From JAVBUP01 sp031555175 (GTDB lineage Bacteria; Bacillota_I; Bacilli_A; Erysipelotrichales; Coprobacillaceae): 6,082 bases of DNA. The notes under the pieces are model-generated. The model was not told the origin of the DNA. It ran no database searches and saw only the letters and a program-made list of their open reading frames with translations. Location: assembly GCA_031555175.1 (NCBI GenBank), contig JAVBUP010000013.1, positions 1 to 6,082 on the forward strand. Reading direction: 5' to 3'. Shown piece after piece: positions 5,051 to 6,082 of the stretch; position 1 is the stretch's first letter; every line of letters begins with the position of its first letter. The translations under genes were made by a program, and so were the position numbers.

Positions 5051-5782
5051 ATGACAAAAGTATATCGAACAAAAGAAGTAGCAAAGTTAATAGGCATTCA
5101 TACAAATACTGTTCATAAGTATGAAGAGTGGGGATTTATAACAAGACCACATCGTGAAGAAAATGGCTATCGTATCTTTACTAATTTACATATCCAACAA
5201 TTTAAAATAGCTAGAATTGCTCTTCGCAATGAAATTGTAGCTGGTGGATTAAGAAGCATGGCAATTGATGTTATTTATGCACTAGCACTAGAGAATTATG
5301 ATTTAGCTATTATGCTAAATAAGAAATACATTGATAGAATAGTTAGATTTGAAGATGATGCTTTGCAGGCGATTGAAACAGTTACACAGATCCTTAAGAA
5401 AGATAAATTCAAAGATAGGTGTTATACAAAAAAAGAAGTTTTGGACTTATTAGATATTACTGTTGATACATTAAGAAATTGGGAGCGAAGTGGCTTAGTT
5501 CAAACAGACAAAAAGGAAAATGGTTATAAGATCTATAGCGAGCATAACTTACAGATTCTTAACGTCATTAAGATGCTACGCCTTGCAAACTACTCATTAT
5601 CTGCCATATTAAGAATGTTAAACGCTATTGAAGACAGAAGTAATGCTAATATTAAAGATTTATTAAATGCATCAAGTGATCAAGACGATGTAATATCCGC
5701 CTGTGATCACTTGCTTACATCATTGAATGAGGCAAAAAAAGATGCTTATTTGATTGAGGATATGATAATTAGAATGAAGTAA
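5051..5782 (+). CDS. Regulator with two MerR-type DNA-binding domains in one chain
   Basis: A 243-residue protein in which a MerR-like HTH occurs twice. The first, residues 4-52, reads YRTKEVAKLIGIHTNTVHKY, followed by EEWGFI and the wing ENGYRIF (38-43). The second, residues 124-190, reads CYTKKEVLDLLDITVDTLRN, followed by WERSGLV and the near-identical wing ENGYKIY (156-162). Between them (about 60-120) is a helical stretch rich in Ala/Ile/Leu, and after the second (190-243) another helical, charged tail. Ordinary MerR proteins have one such domain and dimerise, so one chain here could span a whole dyad or bridge two sites. Both domains have His-Lys-Tyr or Arg-Asn-Trp where canonical members have Arg-Tyr-Tyr, so they are divergent. 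AGGTGA (5039-5044) is six bases before the ATG. It probably shares a transcript with the upstream merR gene. No ligand-binding domain is recognised. Confidence 0.88.
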   Translation: MTKVYRTKEVAKLIGIHTNTVHKYEEWGFITRPHREENGYRIFTNLHIQQFKIARIALRNEIVAGGLRSMAIDVIYALALENYDLAIMLNKKYIDRIVRFEDDALQAIETVTQILKKDKFKDRCYTKKEVLDLLDITVDTLRNWERSGLVQTDKKENGYKIYSEHNLQILNVIKMLRLANYSLSAILRMLNAIEDRSNANIKDLLNASSDQDDVISACDHLLTSLNEAKKDAYLIEDMIIRMK

Positions 5783-5802
5783 AATTTTAAACCATCCACT
5801 AA

Positions 5803-5834
5803 AACACCAATGTTAAAATTGGTGTTATAATTTT
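5803..5834 (+). terminator. Probable terminator of the merR operon
   Basis: A perfect 9-bp stem (AACACCAAT 5803-5811 / ATTGGTGTT 5818-5826, loop GTTAAA) lies 20 bp after the stop of the double-HTH regulator and is followed by ATAATTTT, a short, imperfect U-tract. Termination may be partial. Confidence 0.65.
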
Positions 5835-5980
5835 GCTCTGGGAGCTAACTATATAAAAAACAAGTGATTTTATAGAAATAGTTAAATTCTTTAATAAGAA
5901 GTGAAATGGTCATTGAAAAGTGAATATGTGTATACTGAAAACAACTACTCTCGTAGCCAAATTGTAACTATGATTAATAT
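5835..5980. other. AT-rich non-coding stretch, possibly the end of an insertion element
   Basis: There is no credible gene on either strand. Two 22-bp units follow each other at 5907-5928 and 5929-5950. They share a core [TC]TGAAAA exactly 22 bases apart but match at only about half of their positions. A small perfect hairpin, CTAC-TCTC-GTAG (5945-5956), comes next. Spaced TGAAAA-type repeats are found near the ends of some insertion sequences (IS21-type among them). The region lies just past the stop codon of the probable transposase on the minus strand, so it may be that element's non-coding end. The exact boundary and target duplication cannot be seen. Confidence 0.3.
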
Positions 5981-6082
5981 TTATATTATTACATTTTTAT
6001 CAAATTCTATGTTTTCAGAACAAAGTTTAAAAATAACTCTTATTAATTTTCTTACAGAATGTCCTTGCGCACAACGGTGAGA
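5981..6082 (-). CDS. C-terminal 33 codons of a probable transposase (IS110-like), cut by the window edge
   Basis: The minus strand is open from the right edge for 33 codons to a TAA at 5981-5983, while the other two minus frames close early. The peptide contains RCAQGHSVRKLIRVIF and then a tail with N24 and F27-D28. A segment of the form RKL-x2-[VI]-...-L-x3-N-x2-[FW]-D, after a Gly-His/Lys-Ser turn, is how many IS110-family (DEDD/RNA-guided) transposases end, for example IS621 as I remember it. The spacing between the turn and RKL is shorter here, so the assignment is tentative. It is the only sign of a mobile element that codes for protein in the window. Another transposase family is possible. 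Catalytic residues lie outside the window, so completeness cannot be judged. Confidence 0.4.
   Translation of the reverse strand, partial: SHRCAQGHSVRKLIRVIFKLCSENIEFDKNVII

Noticed and set aside
4711..5097. 128-codon minus-strand frame
   Set aside because: It runs antisense through the first MerR gene and into the second, has Ser/Phe/Ile-rich shadow composition and no supporting start signal.
1..6082. CRISPR array, rRNA or complete tRNA genes
   Set aside because: No direct repeats with regular spacing of CRISPR size were seen on reading through, and no complete cloverleaf or rRNA-like stretch was found.

Overview
The window reads as accessory DNA from a low-GC Gram-positive bacterium (Bacillota, Clostridia/Erysipelotrichia-like). 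Evidence is the strongly AT-rich codon use, the AGGAGG/GGTGA-type ribosome binding sites, the AT-rich sigma-A-like promoters, and protein families common in that phylum. The genus cannot be named from the sequence.

Layout. (1) 101-1006 (+) is an AbiEii-family nucleotidyltransferase toxin gene; any AbiEi partner would lie left of the window. It ends at a hairpin terminator at 1077-1102. (2) 1192-1845 (-) and 1940-2341 (+) are divergent genes for two small exported proteins of unknown family. They share a 94-bp intergenic region and are closed on each side by a terminator that looks bidirectional (1077-1102 and 2376-2430). (3) 2423-3178 (-) is a class I SAM-dependent methyltransferase and 3364-4518 (-) is an MFS transporter, in the same direction. 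The 185-bp gap between them holds no evident terminator, but does hold a possible 12-codon leader ORF and a long two-tier inverted repeat with a competing alternative stem. (4) 4652-5008 (+) and 5051-5782 (+) are two MerR-family regulators, divergent from the transporter. The first is an ordinary small MerR protein with a cysteine placed as in the aldehyde sensor AdhR; the second carries two MerR DNA-binding domains in one chain. (5) 5783-6082 holds a terminator, about 150 bp of AT-rich non-coding DNA, and the last 33 codons of a minus-strand gene that resembles the C-terminus of an IS110-type transposase.

How the genes may work together. The MerR pair, the transporter and the methyltransferase form a compact regulator-transporter-enzyme locus around one divergent control region containing three separate dyads. 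One dyad sits just upstream of the transporter's extended -10, where MerR proteins usually act; another covers the -10 and predicted start of the regulator operon. The simplest reading is an inducible efflux or uptake/modification response with autoregulation; the ligand is unknown. The AbiEii gene, the orphan secreted pair and the probable transposase remnant suggest a mobile or defence-associated neighbourhood. Functions beyond family level are inference.
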